A DNA stretch of 64,000 bases from positions 1,683,501-1,747,500 of the forward strand of contig NZ_BLIN01000005.1 in NCBI RefSeq assembly GCF_009811555.1, written 5' to 3'. The notes beneath the pieces are model-generated. The model was not told the origin of the DNA. It saw only the letters and a list, made by a program, of their open reading frames with translations, and searched no databases. The translations under genes and the position numbers were made by a program. Below, one piece after another: positions 25,410-34,444 of the stretch (its first letter is position 1; the number at the start of each line of letters is the position of its first letter). This DNA comes from Streptomyces caniferus. GTDB lineage: Bacteria; Actinomycetota; Actinomycetes; Streptomycetales; Streptomycetaceae.

Positions 25410-25534
25410 CTTTCCCCCGAATCCTGCGCGAGCCGGCGGCGCCGTGGCTGGTGGTGCGCGCTGTGGGCGGCCCGGAGGGGATCGTACGCGCGGTGCGGGC
25501 GGGCCGGGCAGGGCAGCGGCCGGGAAAGCTCGAA

Positions 25535-25562
25535 GGCCGGGCATCTCCCCAGATGCCCGGCC
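25535..25562. terminator. Terminator hairpin after the 69-aa membrane-protein gene
   Basis: Perfect 12-bp stem GGCCGGGCATCT (25535-25546) with 25551-25562, loop CCCC, in the gap downstream of the minus-strand gene at 25650. Confidence 0.85.
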
Positions 25563-25649
25563 GTCGTGCCGTCCGCCGCACCCCCGTCCCCACGGGGCTT
25601 TCAGCCGGAGGTCCCGTCCCGGGCCGCTCTCCCGGGACCGGGGCGCCGC

Positions 25650-25859
25650 TCAGCGCCCCAGCATTCCGACCACGGACGACGCCTGTGTCATGACGGCCTC
25701 CCAGCCGCCGAAGACCACGGCGAGAACGATCGCCAGCGGCAGCACCATGGCCACCGCGACGAGGGGGTGGCGAGTGCCGGACGGCTGTCGGCCGCCGAGC
25801 GCTGCGGCGACCCGCCGACCCTGCGCCCGAAGGGCCGTCCGCCCTGAGAACTCCGCCAT
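25650..25859 (-). CDS. Small membrane protein (69 aa)
   Basis: A 69-aa protein starting MAEFSGRTALRAQGRRVAAAL: a basic amphipathic N-terminus, then one strong hydrophobic helix (PLVAVAMVLPLAIVLAVVFGGW) and a short C-terminal tail. A purine-rich GGGAGCGGGA ribosome binding site supports ATG 25857-25859. No named family is recognised; size and topology suggest a small membrane regulator or a subunit. Divergent from the protein kinase gene. Confidence 0.8.
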   Translation of the reverse strand: MAEFSGRTALRAQGRRVAAALGGRQPSGTRHPLVAVAMVLPLAIVLAVVFGGWEAVMTQASSVVGMLGR

Positions 25860-26468
25860 CGTCCCGCTCCCGTCGTGACTGGGGCGGCGGGCGTCTGACC
25901 TCGGGGGACGAGTGCTGCGCCCGCCGCTTGGAAACAACCCTAGGCACCCGGCGGGCGGCGGGCGTCATGCCGTCGTACCGATTGGTCGGCCTCCAGGAGG
26001 ATGACGGGTCCGCGCCCCGTCTACTCCCCTGGGTGGAGAGACGGCCCCGCCCCTTGGGGATCTCCCCCAAGGGGGACCGCTGTGCTTCCTCGGCCCGCGC
26101 ACTCCTGAGGGTGACCTCGCTCACGTCGGCCGCTCCCCCGCGCACCGTGATCCCGCCCCGCGGACCGCCGCGCCCACCCTCGCTTTTCGCCCCTTGCCCG
26201 CATCCCCGGCATCCGGTGCCAACCATCCCTGATCCCCCTTCATCCCGCCAATCCCCCTTCAACGGCGGATCATTGGGCCCCCGGGGCGGAAGCCGGGACG
26301 CCCGGGGCCGGTTTTCCCGTCCCCGCCGCGGCAATCGCACCCGCCACCGGCAATCCGGCCGCCGACGCATGCGCGGCCTCTGCGCACAGCGAGCCGTCAA
26401 TCCGTAAGCTGTGCCACGTCAGACGGTTGGCAGCGGAGGGGGCTCCCCACCGCAGGTAGGGGACGGAC
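25860..26468. other. 609-bp intergenic region with one hairpin
   Basis: The gap between the 69-aa protein gene and the divergent kinase gene holds no convincing open frame: the frames present are Pro/Arg/Gly-rich and lack ribosome binding sites. A 10-bp stem-loop (26050-26059 with 26065-26074, loop ATCTC) is visible. The kinase promoter and that of the small gene must lie here; I see no certain -35/-10 pair. Confidence 0.6.
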
Positions 26469-27818
26469 ATGGCGATGATGCGGCTCCGACGCGAGGACCC
26501 GCGTGTCGTCGGGACGTTCCGGCTGCACCGCCGGCTCGGCGCGGGCGGGATGGGCGTGGTCTATCTCGGCTCGGACAAGCGCGGGCAGCGGGTGGCCCTC
26601 AAGGTGATCCGGCCGGACCTGGCGGAGGATCAGGAATTCCGCTCGCGGTTCGCGCGGGAGGTCTCGGCCGCCCGGCGGATCCGCGGCGGCTGTACGGCGC
26701 GGCTGGTGGCCGCCGATCTCGATGCGGACCGCCCGTGGTTCGCCACCCAGTACGTCCCGGGGCCCTCGCTGCACGACAAGGTCAACGAGGAGGGGCCGCT
26801 GTCGCCCGCGCAGGTCGCCTCCGTCGGCGCCGCGCTCTCCGAGGGCCTGCTGGCCGTCCACGACGCGGGCGTCGTGCACCGTGACCTGAAGCCGTCCAAC
26901 ATCCTGCTGTCGCCCAAGGGCCCGCGGATCATCGACTTCGGCATCGCCTGGGCGACCGGTGCCAGCACCCTGACCCACGTCGGCACGGCCGTCGGCTCGC
27001 CGGGCTTCCTGGCGCCGGAGCAGGTGCGCGGGGCCGCGGTGACACCGGCGACGGACATCTTCGCGCTGGGCGCCACCCTCGCGTACGCCTGTACCGCGGA
27101 CTCCCCCTTCGGGCAGGGAAGTTCGGAGGTCATGCTCTACCGCGTGGTCCACGAAGAGGCACAGCTCGCCGGGGTGCCGGACGCGTTGGCGCCGCTGCTC
27201 GCCTCGTGCCTGGCCAAGGATCCGGCGGACCGGCCCAGCACCCTGTCGCTGTCGCTGCGCCTCAAGGAGATCGCGGCCCGTGAGGCACACGGGCCGTCCG
27301 ACGGACCGCTGGAGAACGGTGCGGGTGCCGGGGCCGGTTGGGAGCGGGGCGAGCGCCGTCCCGCGGACCGGCCGACCGGGCGGCGGGCCGAGGAGTACGC
27401 CCGCCAGCAGACCGAGCGACGGACGGGCGGCGGCTCCGCGCCGCGTCCGCACCCGTCCCGCCCCCCTGCTCCGCGGGACCCGGCGCCCCGGCCGTCCGGT
27501 CCGGCCTCGGCCGCGGGGAGGAATCCCCGGAAGACCGGCGGCCGCACGGCGCGACGCGTCCCGGCCGCCGGGCCGCCGGGGCGCAACGGCATGCGCACCC
27601 CGGTGCGTACGACGTCGGGCGGGCGGCGGCCCGGCCCCGACCGGCGGCTGCTGCGCCAGCGCGTCATCGTGTTCGTGGTGGTGACCCTGCTGGTGGCGCT
27701 CGGGATCGCGGCGGCTCAGGGATGCCAGGGGCCGGCCACCCACGGACTGGGTGTGGAGCGGCCGGTGCACCTCGGCGCGTCCGGAGGCGGGCACGCACCG
27801 GCGGCAGGACCGTCCTGA
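26469..27818 (+). CDS. Membrane Ser/Thr protein kinase without PASTA domains
   Basis: A 449-aa eukaryotic-like kinase. The kinase domain covers about residues 15-270: glycine loop GAGGMGVVYL, invariant Lys in VALKVI, catalytic loop HRDLKPSN (about 137-144), DFG near 157, and GSPGFLAPEQ. A 120-residue Arg/Pro/Gly-rich cytoplasmic linker follows, then one transmembrane helix (about 398-418, VFVVVTLLVALGIAAAQG) and a short extracellular tail of about 30 residues. With no sensor domain outside, signals must enter in another way. Starts at ATG 26469, preceded by AGGGGA. Confidence 0.92.
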   Translation: MAMMRLRREDPRVVGTFRLHRRLGAGGMGVVYLGSDKRGQRVALKVIRPDLAEDQEFRSRFAREVSAARRIRGGCTARLVAADLDADRPWFATQYVPGPSLHDKVNEEGPLSPAQVASVGAALSEGLLAVHDAGVVHRDLKPSNILLSPKGPRIIDFGIAWATGASTLTHVGTAVGSPGFLAPEQVRGAAVTPATDIFALGATLAYACTADSPFGQGSSEVMLYRVVHEEAQLAGVPDALAPLLASCLAKDPADRPSTLSLSLRLKEIAAREAHGPSDGPLENGAGAGAGWERGERRPADRPTGRRAEEYARQQTERRTGGGSAPRPHPSRPPAPRDPAPRPSGPASAAGRNPRKTGGRTARRVPAAGPPGRNGMRTPVRTTSGGRRPGPDRRLLRQRVIVFVVVTLLVALGIAAAQGCQGPATHGLGVERPVHLGASGGGHAPAAGPS

Positions 27819-27834
27819 CGGTCCGCCCGGCCGG

Positions 27835-28653
27835 TCAGGACCGCGGCCGGCCCGTCGCCACCGCGTAGAACGCCACCGCTGCGGCCGCCCCGACGTTGAG
27901 CGAGTCCACGCCGTGCGCCATCGGGATACGGACCCATTCGTCCGCGGCCCGCAGTGCGCCGGTGCTCAGGCCGCCGCCCTCCGCGCCCAGCATCAGGGCG
28001 GCGCGCTCCAGGCCGTGCACCCCGGCTGCGTCGATGTCCGTGGCCTTCTCGGCCGGGGTGAGGGCGAGCAGCTTGAAGCCCGCTTCCCGTACGGCGGCCA
28101 GGTCCCGGGGCCAGCTCTCCAGGCGGGCGTACGGCACGGAGAACACCGCGCCCATGGAGACCTTCACCGAGCGGCGGTAGAGCGGATCGGCGCAGTCCGG
28201 GGAGAGCAGCACGGCGTCCATGCCGAGGGCCGCCGCGCTGCGGAAGATCGCACCGATGTTGGTGTGGTCGTTGACCGCTTCCATGACGACGATGCGCCGG
28301 GTCCCGGCCAGGAGTTCGGTGGCGTCCGGCAGCGGCTTGCGCTGCATGGAGGCCAACGCGCCACGGTGCACGTGGTAGCCCGTCACCCGCTCGGCGAGGC
28401 CGGGGCTGACGGCGTAGACCGGCGCCGGGACCTCGTCGATCACATCGCGCATGACGTCGACCCACTTGGCCGAGAGCAGCATGGAGCGCATCGCGTAGCC
28501 GGCGTGCCGGGCGCGCCGGATGACCTTCTCGCCCTCGGCGATGAAGAGCCCTTCCGCGGGCTCGCGCCGGCGCCGCAGCTCGACGTCGGTCAGGCCGGTG
28601 TAGTCGGCCAGCCGCGGGTCGTCCGGGTCGTCGACGGTGATGATTTCTGCCAC
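27835..28653 (-). CDS. TrmH/SpoU-family RNA 2'-O-methyltransferase
   Basis: A 272-aa SPOUT methyltransferase: an N-terminal substrate-binding domain (GLFIAEGEKVIRRARHAGY) and the trefoil-knot core with AVNDHTNIGAIFRSAAALG, LMLGAEGGGLS, and SLNVGAAAAVAFYA. It methylates ribose in rRNA or tRNA using S-adenosylmethionine; which RNA is not clear, but members of this type modify 23S rRNA. The GTG at 28653 has no strong ribosome binding site. It lies 53 bp downstream of the siroheme synthase gene. Confidence 0.9.
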   Translation of the reverse strand: MAEIITVDDPDDPRLADYTGLTDVELRRRREPAEGLFIAEGEKVIRRARHAGYAMRSMLLSAKWVDVMRDVIDEVPAPVYAVSPGLAERVTGYHVHRGALASMQRKPLPDATELLAGTRRIVVMEAVNDHTNIGAIFRSAAALGMDAVLLSPDCADPLYRRSVKVSMGAVFSVPYARLESWPRDLAAVREAGFKLLALTPAEKATDIDAAGVHGLERAALMLGAEGGGLSTGALRAADEWVRIPMAHGVDSLNVGAAAAVAFYAVATGRPRS

Positions 28654-28706
28654 GGGGAGAGAGTGCCTTGTCGGTGTCGGGGATCCCAGGCCGCGTGCGG
28701 GATCGG

Positions 28707-29945
28707 TTACGTGTGGGCGGGAGCGGCCGCGACGGCGACGACGTCGCCGACGACGATGACGGCCGGGGGACGCACGCCCTCGGCGCGTACCGTCTCGCCG
28801 AGGGTCGCGAGGGTGGCGTCGACCCGGCGCTGGGCGGCGGTGGTCCCCTCCTGGATGACGGCCGCCGGGGTCTGTGCGGCGCGGCCGTGCTCGATCAGCT
28901 TGGCGGCGATGGCGCCGCTGTTCTCGACGCCCATCAGGACCACGAGGGTGCCGCGCAGCTTGGCCAGCGCGGGCCAGTCCACGAGCGAACGCTCGTCGTC
29001 GGGGGCGACATGGCCGCTGACGACGGTGAACTCGTGGGCGACCCCGCGGTGGGTGACCGGGATGCCGGCGGCGCCGGGCACGGAGATGGTGCTGGAGATG
29101 CCCGGGACGACCGTGCAGGGGATGCCGGCCTCGGCGAGCGCCTGGGCCTCCTCCATGCCGCGGCCGAAGACGAACGGGTCGCCCCCCTTGAGCCGGACCA
29201 CGGCCTTGCCGGCCTTGGCGTGCTCGATCAGCGCGTTGTTGATGGCCTCCTGGGCCATGAACCGCCCGTAGGGGATCTTCGCGGCGTCGATGACCTCGAC
29301 GTGCGGCGGGAGTTCGGCGAGCAGGTCGCGGGGGCCGAGCCGGTCGGCGATCACGACGTCCGCCTCGGCGAGCAGCCGGCGGCCGCGCACGGTGATCAGG
29401 TCGGGGTCGCCGGGGCCGCCGCCGACCAGCGCCACGCCCGGGGTGTGCGGGCGGCGGTGGTGCGGGGCGGCGATGCTGCCGTCGCGCAGGCCCTCGACGA
29501 TCGCGTCGCGCACGGCGGCGGAGCGGCGCGGGTCGCGGCCGGTGAGCACGGCCACGGTGACGCCCTCGCTGCGGCCGGTGGCCGGGGTCCAGGCGGTGGC
29601 CGCCTCGGCGTCGTCGGAGCGTACGCACCACACCCGGCGGTCCTCGGCCTCCTGGGACGCGGCGGCGTTGGCCTCCGGGTCGTCGGTCGAGATCAGGGCG
29701 TACCAGGCGCCGGCGAGGTCGCCGTCCTGGTAGCGGCGGCGCTCCCAGCGGATCTCCCCGGCATCGGCCATCGCCTCGACGGAGGGGGTGGCGGACGGGG
29801 AGATCAGCAGGACATCGGCGCCCGCGGCGACGAGGGACGGGAGCCGGCGCTGGGCGACCTGTCCGGCGCCCAGGACGACCACCCGGCGGCCGGACAGCCG
29901 CAGTCCGACGGGGTAGGCGGCGTGTTCGGCGGCGTGCTCAGCCAT
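28707..29945 (-). CDS. cobA: Siroheme/precorrin-2 synthase (CysG-like two-domain enzyme)
   Basis: A 412-aa fusion. The N-terminal about 150 residues are the NAD-dependent precorrin-2 dehydrogenase half (VVVLGAGQVAQRRLPSLVAAGADVL, GxGxxA nucleotide fold). The C-terminal half (about 165-412) is uroporphyrinogen-III C-methyltransferase: VALVGGGPGDPDLITVRGRRLL, ADVVIADRLG, VVRLKGGDPFVFGRG, VPGISS. It methylates urogen III to precorrin-2, at the branch to cobalamin and siroheme. AAGGAG sits 10 bases before the ATG. In the cobalamin gene neighbourhood it probably feeds both pathways. Confidence 0.93.
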   Translation of the reverse strand: MAEHAAEHAAYPVGLRLSGRRVVVLGAGQVAQRRLPSLVAAGADVLLISPSATPSVEAMADAGEIRWERRRYQDGDLAGAWYALISTDDPEANAAASQEAEDRRVWCVRSDDAEAATAWTPATGRSEGVTVAVLTGRDPRRSAAVRDAIVEGLRDGSIAAPHHRRPHTPGVALVGGGPGDPDLITVRGRRLLAEADVVIADRLGPRDLLAELPPHVEVIDAAKIPYGRFMAQEAINNALIEHAKAGKAVVRLKGGDPFVFGRGMEEAQALAEAGIPCTVVPGISSTISVPGAAGIPVTHRGVAHEFTVVSGHVAPDDERSLVDWPALAKLRGTLVVLMGVENSGAIAAKLIEHGRAAQTPAAVIQEGTTAAQRRVDATLATLGETVRAEGVRPPAVIVVGDVVAVAAAPAHT

Positions 29946-30049
29946 GGCGGTACGGCTCCTTGTGCGGATGATGCGAATGCGGCGGCCGGCTCAGCCGCTG
30001 CGGCGCCGGAGCGGCTGGTGAAGGGGGGTACGGCCCTGGGACGGTACGG

Positions 30050-30084
30050 CCCCGGCCCACAGCCTATGGGGCTGCGGGCCGGGG
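30050..30084 (-). terminator. Terminator hairpin downstream of bluB-cobT
   Basis: Stem CCCCGGCCC (30050-30058) with GGGCCGGGG (30076-30084), plus an inner CAGCC/GGCTG pairing, 24 bases after the fused cobT stop. Confidence 0.8.
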
Positions 30085-30107
30085 GTCATGCGGAGGTCGG
30101 GGCCTGA

Positions 30108-33100
30108 TCAGGTCTTCTCCGTCACTCCGGCGGAGTCGAAGGTGGCGACCTCGTGCATGGCGCGGGCGGCGCTCTGCACCACGGGCAGCGCGAGCAGCGC
30201 ACCGGTGCCCTCGCCCAGCCGCAGATCGAGGTCGACCAACGGGCGCAGGCCCAGCTTGTTCAGGGCCGCGACGTGGCCCGGCTCGGCACTGCGGTGGCCG
30301 GCGATGCAGGCGGCCAGCGCCTCGGGGGCGATGGCACGGGCCACCAGGGCGGCGGCGCCCGCGCTGACCCCGTCGAGGATCACCGGCGTACGCAGCGAGG
30401 CGCCGCCGAGGATCAGTCCGACGAGGGCGGCGTGCTCCAAGCCGCCGATGGCGGCGAGGACGCCGATGGGGTCGGCCGGATCGGGCTGGTGGAGCTCCAG
30501 GGCACGGCGGACGACGTCGACCTTGCGGGCGTGCGTCTCGTCGTTGATGCCGGTGCCGCGGCCGGTGACCTCGACCGGGTCGACGCCGGTGTAGACCGAG
30601 ATCAGCGCGGCGGAGGTGGTGGTGTTGGCGATGCCCATCTCGCCCGTGAGCAGCGCCTTGTTGCCGGCCGCGACGAGGTCGCGGGCGGTGTCGATACCGA
30701 CCTCGATCGCCTTGAGCACGTCCTCCTGGGTCATCGCCGGGCCCGCCGTGAAGTCGGCGGTGCCGGCGCGGACCTTGCGGGGCAGCAGACCCGGGGTGGC
30801 GGGCAGGTCGCCCGCGACACCGACGTCCACGACGCAGACCTCGGCGCCGACCTGGTTGGCGAAGGCGTTGCAGACCGCGCCGCCGCCCAGGAAGTTGGCG
30901 ACCATCTGGCCGGTGACCTCCTGGGGCCAGGGGGTCACGCCCTGGGCGTGCACACCGTGGTCACCGGCGAAGATCGCGACGGCGGCCGGCTCCGGGATGG
31001 GCGGCGGGCACTTGCGGGACAGCCCGGACAGCTGCGCGGAGATGATCTCCAGCATGCCCAGCGCCCCGGCGGGCTTGGTCATCCGCTTCTGCCGCTCCCA
31101 GGCCTCGCCGAGCGCCTTGGCGTCCAGCGGGCGGATGCCCTGCAGGGTCTCCTGGAGCAGGTCGTGCGGGCTCTCGCCGGGCAGCGCGCGCCGGCCGTAG
31201 GTCTCCTCGTGGACGACCCAGGACAGCGGGCGGCGCTTGGACCAGCCGGCCTGCAGCAGCTCGGGCTCCTCCGGGAACTCGTCGACGTAGCCGATGCACA
31301 GGTACGCGACGACCTCGAGGTGCTCGGGCAGGCCCAGTTCGCGGACCATCTCCCGCTCGTCGAAGAAGCTCACCCAGCCGACGCCCAGGCCCTCGGCGCG
31401 GGCGGCGAGCCAGAGGTTCTCGACGGCGAGCGCGGAGGAGTACGGGGCCATCTGGGGCTGGGTGTGCCGGCCGAGGGTGTGCCGGCCGCCGCGGGTGGAG
31501 TCGGCGGTGACCACGATGTTCACCGGCGTCTCGAGGATGGCCTCGATCTTCAGCTCGCGGAACTGCTTGGCGCGCGCCTTGGGCAGCGACTTGGCGTAGG
31601 CCTCCCGCTGCGCCGTCGCGAGCTGGTGCATCTTCTCGCGGGTCTCGTCCGAGCGGATGACGACGAAGTCCCAGGGCTGGGAGTGGCCGACGCTGGGGGC
31701 GGTGTGGGCCGCCTCCAGGACGCGCAGCAGCACCTCGTTGGGGATCGGGTCGCCGCGGAAGCCGTTGCGGATGTCGCGGCGCTCGCGCATCACGCGGTGC
31801 ACGGCGGCGCGCTCGGAGTCGTCGTACCCGGCGGCCGGGGACGTCAGATCGGCCGCGTCGCCCTCGTCGGGCGCGACGTCGGAGCCGTCGGCCGCGGCGT
31901 CGGGCTGCGAACCGTCCGCCGGCGGCTGGTCGTCGCCGAGCTGGACGAGTTCGGCGACGACCTGCTGCTGGGGCGCCTCGTCGGCGGGGGCGTCGGGCGC
32001 GGGGACGCCGTCGGGCGCCGGGCCGGCCGTCGAGGGCTCCGCGGCCGCGGCACGCGGGGCCCGGTCGTCGGCGGGGGACGGCTCGCCGGAGGCCTGGGCC
32101 GGGATGTGGACGGCCACGGGCGGGGCGTCGGCGGGCAGGTCCGCGGGGGCGTCGGGCTCGACGGGCTCCGCGGCCTCCGTGGGTGCGTCGGTCTCCGCGG
32201 GCTCGGCGGGCGTCGTCGCGGCGGCGGGGTCGCTGTCCGGGGTCGCCTCGGGCGTCGGGGCGTCCGGCTCGTCGGGCTGGTCGGGGGCTTCGGGGCCGTC
32301 CGTCGCGGGCTGCTCCTCGACGGCGGCGTCCGCGCCCTGCGGGGCGGCCTCCGGTGCGGGCGCCTCCGCGGTGGTCTGCTGCCCGGCGGCGTCCACGGGG
32401 CCACCCGGCTGCGGCTGTCCGGCGGCCGGTTCCTGCGCCTCGGGCGGCTCTATGACCGCCTGCTCCGTGACGGGCTGCTCCACGGGCGCGCCGTTCTCGG
32501 TGACGGGCAGGGCGACGGGGCCCTGGGGGGCAGCCACGGGGGCCGGGGCGGCGGCGGGCTCGGTGACGGGGGCGTCGGTACCGGCCTCGGGCGCGACGGG
32601 CTCGGGCGCGACGGCCTCGGGCTGCGGCTGGGGCTCGTCGACGGCGGGGGCCGGGTCGGCAGGCTGCTCGTCCTGAGCGGTCGGGGCCGGGGCGGTGGTG
32701 GCGTCGGCCGCCTGCGCGACGGCGGGCTCCTCGGCCGGACCGGCGGCTTCGGCCGGGGCGGGGGCCGCGGCGGCGGGCTGCGCCTCCGGGGCGGCTACGG
32801 CTTCGGCGGGCGGGCCCTGTTCCGCGGGCTGCTGCGGGACGTCGGCGGCGACCGCCTCGGTCTGCTCGGCGGCCGCAGCGGCGTCGTCCGCCGCGGGCAC
32901 CTCCTGCGCGGCGGCATCCGCCACGGGGGCCTCCGCCGCGGCGTCGTTCACCACAGGGGCATCCGGCACAGCGGCCTCGGCTTCGGTCGCTCCGGCCGTC
33001 TCGACCGCCTCGGCCGTTCCGTCCTGACCGGGCGCTGCCTCGTGCGGCAGTGCCTCCGCGGTCATGTCCTGCGGCTGCGCCGGTGCCTCTGCCCCGGCCG

Positions 33101-34208
33101 GCGCGTCCTGCGCGGCATCGGTGGCGTCCGCGACGACGGCCGCGCCGTCACCGGCCTCCGCCGCGCCCTCGGGCGGCAGCGGCATCGGCTGCGGGTGCTC
33201 GGCGAGCGGCTGTTCGGCGAGCGGCGCCGCGTCCGGCAGGACGGCCGGCGCGGCCTCGGCGACGGGTACGGCCGGCGCCTCGGGGGCGACCGTTTCTGCA
33301 AGCGGGGCCGACGCCGCGGCCTGGGCCGAGGCCTCCTGCCACGACGGCACCTGCGAGGGGATCTCGCCGAGCTGCGGGCCGGGCAACGGTCCCTGGCCCG
33401 CGGCCCCATAGGTCTGCTCGGCGGACAACTGCCCACCGTAGGGCTGCTCCGCGTAGGGCTGACCGTACGACGGCGCTGCGAAGGCCTGCTCGGCCGGGGC
33501 CGCCGCTCCGAAGGACTGGTCGGGGTACGGGAGGCCCGCATCGGCCGGCGGCTGCTCGCCGACGGTGGCCTCGGGGGCTCCCGCCGGGGCGTCGAAGTAT
33601 TCGGGGCCGCCGGTGGGCGGTCCCGCGTGCCGTGCGGCGGACTGCGCGGGGGCCTCGGCCGGTCCGCGGTCGGCGAGCGAACGGACCACTCCGCCGGTCG
33701 CGTCGGGGACGGGCGGGCCCATGTGCAGCGGACGCCGCTGGGGCGTGGCGGGCGCCGCGGCGCGGGCCTGCTGCTGCGGTGCGGCGGGCTGCGGGATACG
33801 GACGGCGCTGAGGTCGACGGAGCCGGAGTCCCGGCCGCCGCTCTCATGGTCGCCGGCCTGGGCGGGCATCGGCTCGAAGCCGGTGGCCGCCGGTGCGGCC
33901 GCGTCGAACGGTGCGCCCTGCTGGGGGTGCTGGTCCTGGTGGGTCTCCTGCGGCTGCGGGAGCGGCTGGTGCGCGGGCTGCTCGCTCCAGGCGCCCTGGG
34001 CACCGGGCATCAGCAGCAGGTCGTCGTCCTCGACGACGCCGTCGGGCTGGTCGGCGTAGGGGTATTCGCCAGGAGGGGGCACCAGGCCCGGCAGCTCCGT
34101 CGGTCCGGCGTCAGCAGGGGAGGGAGCGGCCGCCGGTTGCGGCTGCCCGGGATGTCCGCCTGCGTTCTCCGGCTGTCCCTCGCCCGGGACCTGGCCGGTG
34201 TCGGTCAT
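30108..34208 (-). CDS. cobT: BluB-CobT fusion with a giant disordered N-terminal extension
   Basis: A 1366-aa protein. Residues 1 to about 790 are Pro/Ala/Glu/Gln-rich low-complexity sequence. About 795-1014 is a BluB-type nitroreductase (ERRDIRNGFRGDPIPNEV, APSVGHSQPWDF), which makes 5,6-dimethylbenzimidazole from FMN. About 1015-1366 is CobT, nicotinate-nucleotide:dimethylbenzimidazole phosphoribosyltransferase (AIFAGDHGVHAQGVTPWPQEVT, LLTGEMGIANTTT, catalytic Glu in LRLGEGTGALLAL). Fusing the two would channel DMB into the lower-ligand step of cobalamin. The open reading frame has no stop across the repeat-rich part and G/C-rich third positions, so the extension is translated, not an artefact. 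Confidence 0.92.
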   Translation of the reverse strand: MTDTGQVPGEGQPENAGGHPGQPQPAAAPSPADAGPTELPGLVPPPGEYPYADQPDGVVEDDDLLLMPGAQGAWSEQPAHQPLPQPQETHQDQHPQQGAPFDAAAPAATGFEPMPAQAGDHESGGRDSGSVDLSAVRIPQPAAPQQQARAAAPATPQRRPLHMGPPVPDATGGVVRSLADRGPAEAPAQSAARHAGPPTGGPEYFDAPAGAPEATVGEQPPADAGLPYPDQSFGAAAPAEQAFAAPSYGQPYAEQPYGGQLSAEQTYGAAGQGPLPGPQLGEIPSQVPSWQEASAQAAASAPLAETVAPEAPAVPVAEAAPAVLPDAAPLAEQPLAEHPQPMPLPPEGAAEAGDGAAVVADATDAAQDAPAGAEAPAQPQDMTAEALPHEAAPGQDGTAEAVETAGATEAEAAVPDAPVVNDAAAEAPVADAAAQEVPAADDAAAAAEQTEAVAADVPQQPAEQGPPAEAVAAPEAQPAAAAPAPAEAAGPAEEPAVAQAADATTAPAPTAQDEQPADPAPAVDEPQPQPEAVAPEPVAPEAGTDAPVTEPAAAPAPVAAPQGPVALPVTENGAPVEQPVTEQAVIEPPEAQEPAAGQPQPGGPVDAAGQQTTAEAPAPEAAPQGADAAVEEQPATDGPEAPDQPDEPDAPTPEATPDSDPAAATTPAEPAETDAPTEAAEPVEPDAPADLPADAPPVAVHIPAQASGEPSPADDRAPRAAAAEPSTAGPAPDGVPAPDAPADEAPQQQVVAELVQLGDDQPPADGSQPDAAADGSDVAPDEGDAADLTSPAAGYDDSERAAVHRVMRERRDIRNGFRGDPIPNEVLLRVLEAAHTAPSVGHSQPWDFVVIRSDETREKMHQLATAQREAYAKSLPKARAKQFRELKIEAILETPVNIVVTADSTRGGRHTLGRHTQPQMAPYSSALAVENLWLAARAEGLGVGWVSFFDEREMVRELGLPEHLEVVAYLCIGYVDEFPEEPELLQAGWSKRRPLSWVVHEETYGRRALPGESPHDLLQETLQGIRPLDAKALGEAWERQKRMTKPAGALGMLEIISAQLSGLSRKCPPPIPEPAAVAIFAGDHGVHAQGVTPWPQEVTGQMVANFLGGGAVCNAFANQVGAEVCVVDVGVAGDLPATPGLLPRKVRAGTADFTAGPAMTQEDVLKAIEVGIDTARDLVAAGNKALLTGEMGIANTTTSAALISVYTGVDPVEVTGRGTGINDETHARKVDVVRRALELHQPDPADPIGVLAAIGGLEHAALVGLILGGASLRTPVILDGVSAGAAALVARAIAPEALAACIAGHRSAEPGHVAALNKLGLRPLVDLDLRLGEGTGALLALPVVQSAARAMHEVATFDSAGVTEKT

Positions 34209-34444
34209 GCGTACCCCTCGCCCATTGGTAGTGCTCCTTCCAACCGCTCGTGCGACGCGCTCGACCGGGGCGCGCCGACGCCCCGATAGCTAGAACGAGC
34301 GAGCACGCCTCGCGGCACGTCCGCTCTCCAGAGCTTCATATTCGGCCAAAACCACGGCATTTTCCGGATATTGGCGTACGAAGCCGAATGCGGAACGGCG
34401 GCGCAACGATCCGCCAGCCTACCTCGCGCGGGTTGCCGTGCTGG

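Noticed and set aside
30153..34289. A 1378-codon open frame on the plus strand opposite bluB-cobT
   Set aside because: It mirrors the Pro/Ala-rich repeat coding on the other strand; its translation is a Gly/Arg/Val repeat with no family. High G+C removes stops in antisense frames.
34209..34444. Possible cobalamin riboswitch before bluB-cobT
   Set aside because: I looked for the B12-box region and could not identify it or the surrounding helices.
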